Below are positions 12,648 through 14,520 of a stretch of DNA of 14,520 nt, piece by piece. The stretch lies in the NCBI GenBank assembly GCA_029856445.1, contig JAHQWY010000059.1, positions 1-14,520 of the forward strand. The letters run 5' to 3'. Source of the DNA: Promethearchaeia archaeon. Its GTDB lineage: Archaea > Asgardarchaeota > Lokiarchaeia > Sigyniarchaeales > SOKP01. How positions within the stretch are numbered: position 1 is the stretch's first letter; each line of letters begins with the position of its first letter. The notes beneath the pieces are model-generated. The model ran no database searches, was not told the DNA's origin, and worked only from the letters and a program-made list of their open reading frames with translations. The position numbers were made by a program, and so were the translations under genes.

Positions 12648-14520
12648 ATGCCCTTAGATAAATCTATAAGAAAGGCATTAGTCTTAGGTTCTGGAGGGAT
12701 CCGTATTGGTCAAGCAGGAGAATTTGATTATAGCGGATCTCAAGTTCTAAAAGCTTTAAAAGAAGAGGGAATTGAAACAGTCTTAATAAACCCTAATATA
12801 GCAACAATTCAAACTGATCCTCAGTTATCCGATCGTGTTTATTTATTACCTATAAATGTTAAATATGTAGAGGAAGTTATTAAAAAGGAGAAGCCTGATG
12901 GAATTTTATTATCTTTTGGAGGTCAAACAGCTTTAAATGTAGGTGTTGAGTTAAATGAAGCTGGAATAATAGAAGAATATAAACTAAAAGTGCTAGGAAC
13001 TCCAATAGAAGCAATAGAAGCAACAGAAGACCGAGATCTATTCGTTAAAGCAATGGAACGGTCGAATGTTAAAGTATGTAAAAGTCAAGCAGTAAATTCA
13101 TATCCAGAAGCATTGAAAGCGGTTAAAGAGATTGGATTTCCGTGTATGATACGAGTTGCCTATACATTAGGGGGGAGAGGATCCGGTATTGTCAACAATA
13201 TGAAAGAATTTGAAAGAATGACCAAAAAAGGTTTAGCTCAATCAAGAATTAACCAGATTTTAATAGAGGAGAGTATTTGGGGCTGGAAAGAAATCGAGTA
13301 TGAAGTTGTAAGAGATTCTGAGGATAATTGTTTTATTAACTGTAATATGGAGAATTTTGACCCAGTAGGACTCCACACGGGAGAATCACTTGTTGTTAGT
13401 CCTAGCCAAACACTCACTAATGAAGAATACCAAATGCTTCGATCTGCATCTATAAGAGTTATAAGGAATCTTGGAATCATAGGAGAATGTAATATTCAAT
13501 ATGGATTAGATCCGTCTTCAAAAGAATTTCGTGCAATAGAAGTAAATGCTCGACTTTCAAGATCATCAGCATTAGCATCTAAAGCAACAGGATATCCTTT
13601 AGCATATATAGCAGCAAAACTCGCTATAGGATATACATTACCTGAGCTAAAAAATAAAATTACCGGAATTACAACAGCTTGTTTCGAGCCAGCATTAGAT
13701 TATTTAGTCCTAAAAATTCCAAGATGGGATCTTACAAAGTTTAAACGAGTCGATAGAACTATTGGAAGTCAAATGAAAAGTGTTGGAGAAGTGATGGCAA
13801 TAGGAAGAACTTTCGAAGAAGTTCTACAGAAAGCCATTCGAATGCTAGATATAGGTATGAAGGGTTTTGTGGCAAATGATCTACAACCTATTGAAGATAT
13901 CAACGAATTGAAGTATGCTCTAAGAAATCCCACAGATTTACGAGTTTTTAGAATTGCTGAAGCAATAAAGAGAGGAATCCCTTTAGATGAAATTTATAGA
14001 TGTTCCCGAGTTGATAAATGGTTTTTATATAAAATGAAAAATATTATTGATATTGAAGGAAGTCTCGAGCATCTCGATTTATTAGAAACTTCAGATGCAG
14101 AAAAAGGTTACTGGTTAGAAAGAGCTAAGAGATTTGGATTCTCAGATGGACAGATTGGTAAGATAATGGGTGTTGATACAATTTTTATTAGGCAATTAAG
14201 AAAAAGGTTAGGAATTCGTCCATATGTTAAAAGAATTGACACATTAGCGGCCGAATGGCCAGCGGTGACTAATTATTTATACCTTACTTATAGCGCATCT
14301 GAACATGACATAGATTTCGAAAAAGAAAATGGTTCAAATTTAAATAAAGTAATAGTATTAGGTTCAGGAACATATCGTATTGGCGCTTCAGTAGAGTTTG
14401 ATTGGGGATCTGTTAATTGTCTATGGGGAATAAAGAAATTGGGAGTAGATCAAGCTATAATGATTAATTATAATCCAGAGACTGTTTCTACTGACTATGA
14501 CGTTAGCGATAAACTCTATT
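12648..14520 (+). CDS. carB: Carbamoyl-phosphate synthase, large subunit (3' truncated by window)
   Basis: The frame is open from the ATG at 12648 to the right edge, giving 624 codons of a protein normally near 1070. The first half is complete: pre-ATP-grasp domain (LGSGGIRIGQAGEFDYSGSQ, LINPNIATIQTD, LSFGGQTALN), then ATP-grasp domain 1 with TLGGRGSGI and metal ligands E298 and N300 with R302 in IEVNARLSRSS, then the oligomerisation domain (about 400-545). The second half begins LGSGTYRIGASVEFDW and YNPETVSTDYD before the edge. This half makes carboxyphosphate; the missing half would phosphorylate carbamate. Signature variants (NPNIATIQ, YRIGASVEFDW, PRWDLTKF) are those of CAD/CPS1-like and Bacteroidetes-type large subunits and not of the usual bacterial or methanogen CarB (for example PNRIGQGIEFDY). 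No frameshift is seen. Confidence 0.96.
   Translation, partial: MPLDKSIRKALVLGSGGIRIGQAGEFDYSGSQVLKALKEEGIETVLINPNIATIQTDPQLSDRVYLLPINVKYVEEVIKKEKPDGILLSFGGQTALNVGVELNEAGIIEEYKLKVLGTPIEAIEATEDRDLFVKAMERSNVKVCKSQAVNSYPEALKAVKEIGFPCMIRVAYTLGGRGSGIVNNMKEFERMTKKGLAQSRINQILIEESIWGWKEIEYEVVRDSEDNCFINCNMENFDPVGLHTGESLVVSPSQTLTNEEYQMLRSASIRVIRNLGIIGECNIQYGLDPSSKEFRAIEVNARLSRSSALASKATGYPLAYIAAKLAIGYTLPELKNKITGITTACFEPALDYLVLKIPRWDLTKFKRVDRTIGSQMKSVGEVMAIGRTFEEVLQKAIRMLDIGMKGFVANDLQPIEDINELKYALRNPTDLRVFRIAEAIKRGIPLDEIYRCSRVDKWFLYKMKNIIDIEGSLEHLDLLETSDAEKGYWLERAKRFGFSDGQIGKIMGVDTIFIRQLRKRLGIRPYVKRIDTLAAEWPAVTNYLYLTYSASEHDIDFEKENGSNLNKVIVLGSGTYRIGASVEFDWGSVNCLWGIKKLGVDQAIMINYNPETVSTDYDVSDKLY

Noticed and set aside
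13238..13480. Open frame of 80 codons on the minus strand
   Set aside because: It is antisense to ATP-grasp domain 1 of carB, which is well conserved in the plus frame.

Overview
The window is AT-rich and looks archaeal. The tRNA gene has no encoded CCA, carries an archaeal-style D-arm, and gene ends are marked by plain oligo-T tracts, not bacterial hairpins. Starts use weak or absent Shine-Dalgarno motifs, and where one is present it is GAGGT or AGGTG. I see no bacterial -35/-10 promoters. The gene mix (acyl-CoA metabolism, many paralogs, carbamoyl-phosphate synthase of a type also found in eukaryotes) would suit an Asgard (Lokiarchaeia-like) genome, but that placement is inference.

Layout. 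1-163 is the tail of a HAD-superfamily phosphatase. A tRNA-Arg(GCG) lies on the minus strand (199-273). Next come a beta-phosphoglucomutase-like HAD hydrolase (+) and an ADP-ribosylglycohydrolase-family protein (-), which converge with a single base between them. From about 2250 to 9913 there is a block of small-molecule metabolism. Leftward it encodes a ketopantoate-reductase-family oxidoreductase, an alkylsulfatase-like metallo-beta-lactamase (MBL) protein and an NTF2-like protein. Rightward it encodes an FMN-dependent nitronate-monooxygenase-like enzyme, a 3-hydroxyacyl-CoA dehydrogenase, a second paralogous MBL protein and an amidohydrolase-2 (ACMSD-like) enzyme. The two arms diverge from an AT-rich intergenic region of about 300 bp. 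After this block come a short C-terminal remnant of an MFS transporter (-), an unrecognised 355-residue protein (+), and the pyrimidine/arginine genes carA and carB (carB runs off the right edge).

How the genes may work together. carA and carB form the glutamine-dependent carbamoyl-phosphate synthase. The central block reads as a catabolic or modifying pathway for an acyl-CoA or carboxylic substrate: dehydrogenase, flavin oxidoreductase, hydrolase/decarboxylase, plus two related MBL enzymes. The substrate cannot be read from sequence. The most striking point is that both MBL proteins keep HxHxDH but have lost the final metal-binding histidine of the family (Asn in one, Gly in the other), and their differences cluster around the active site.
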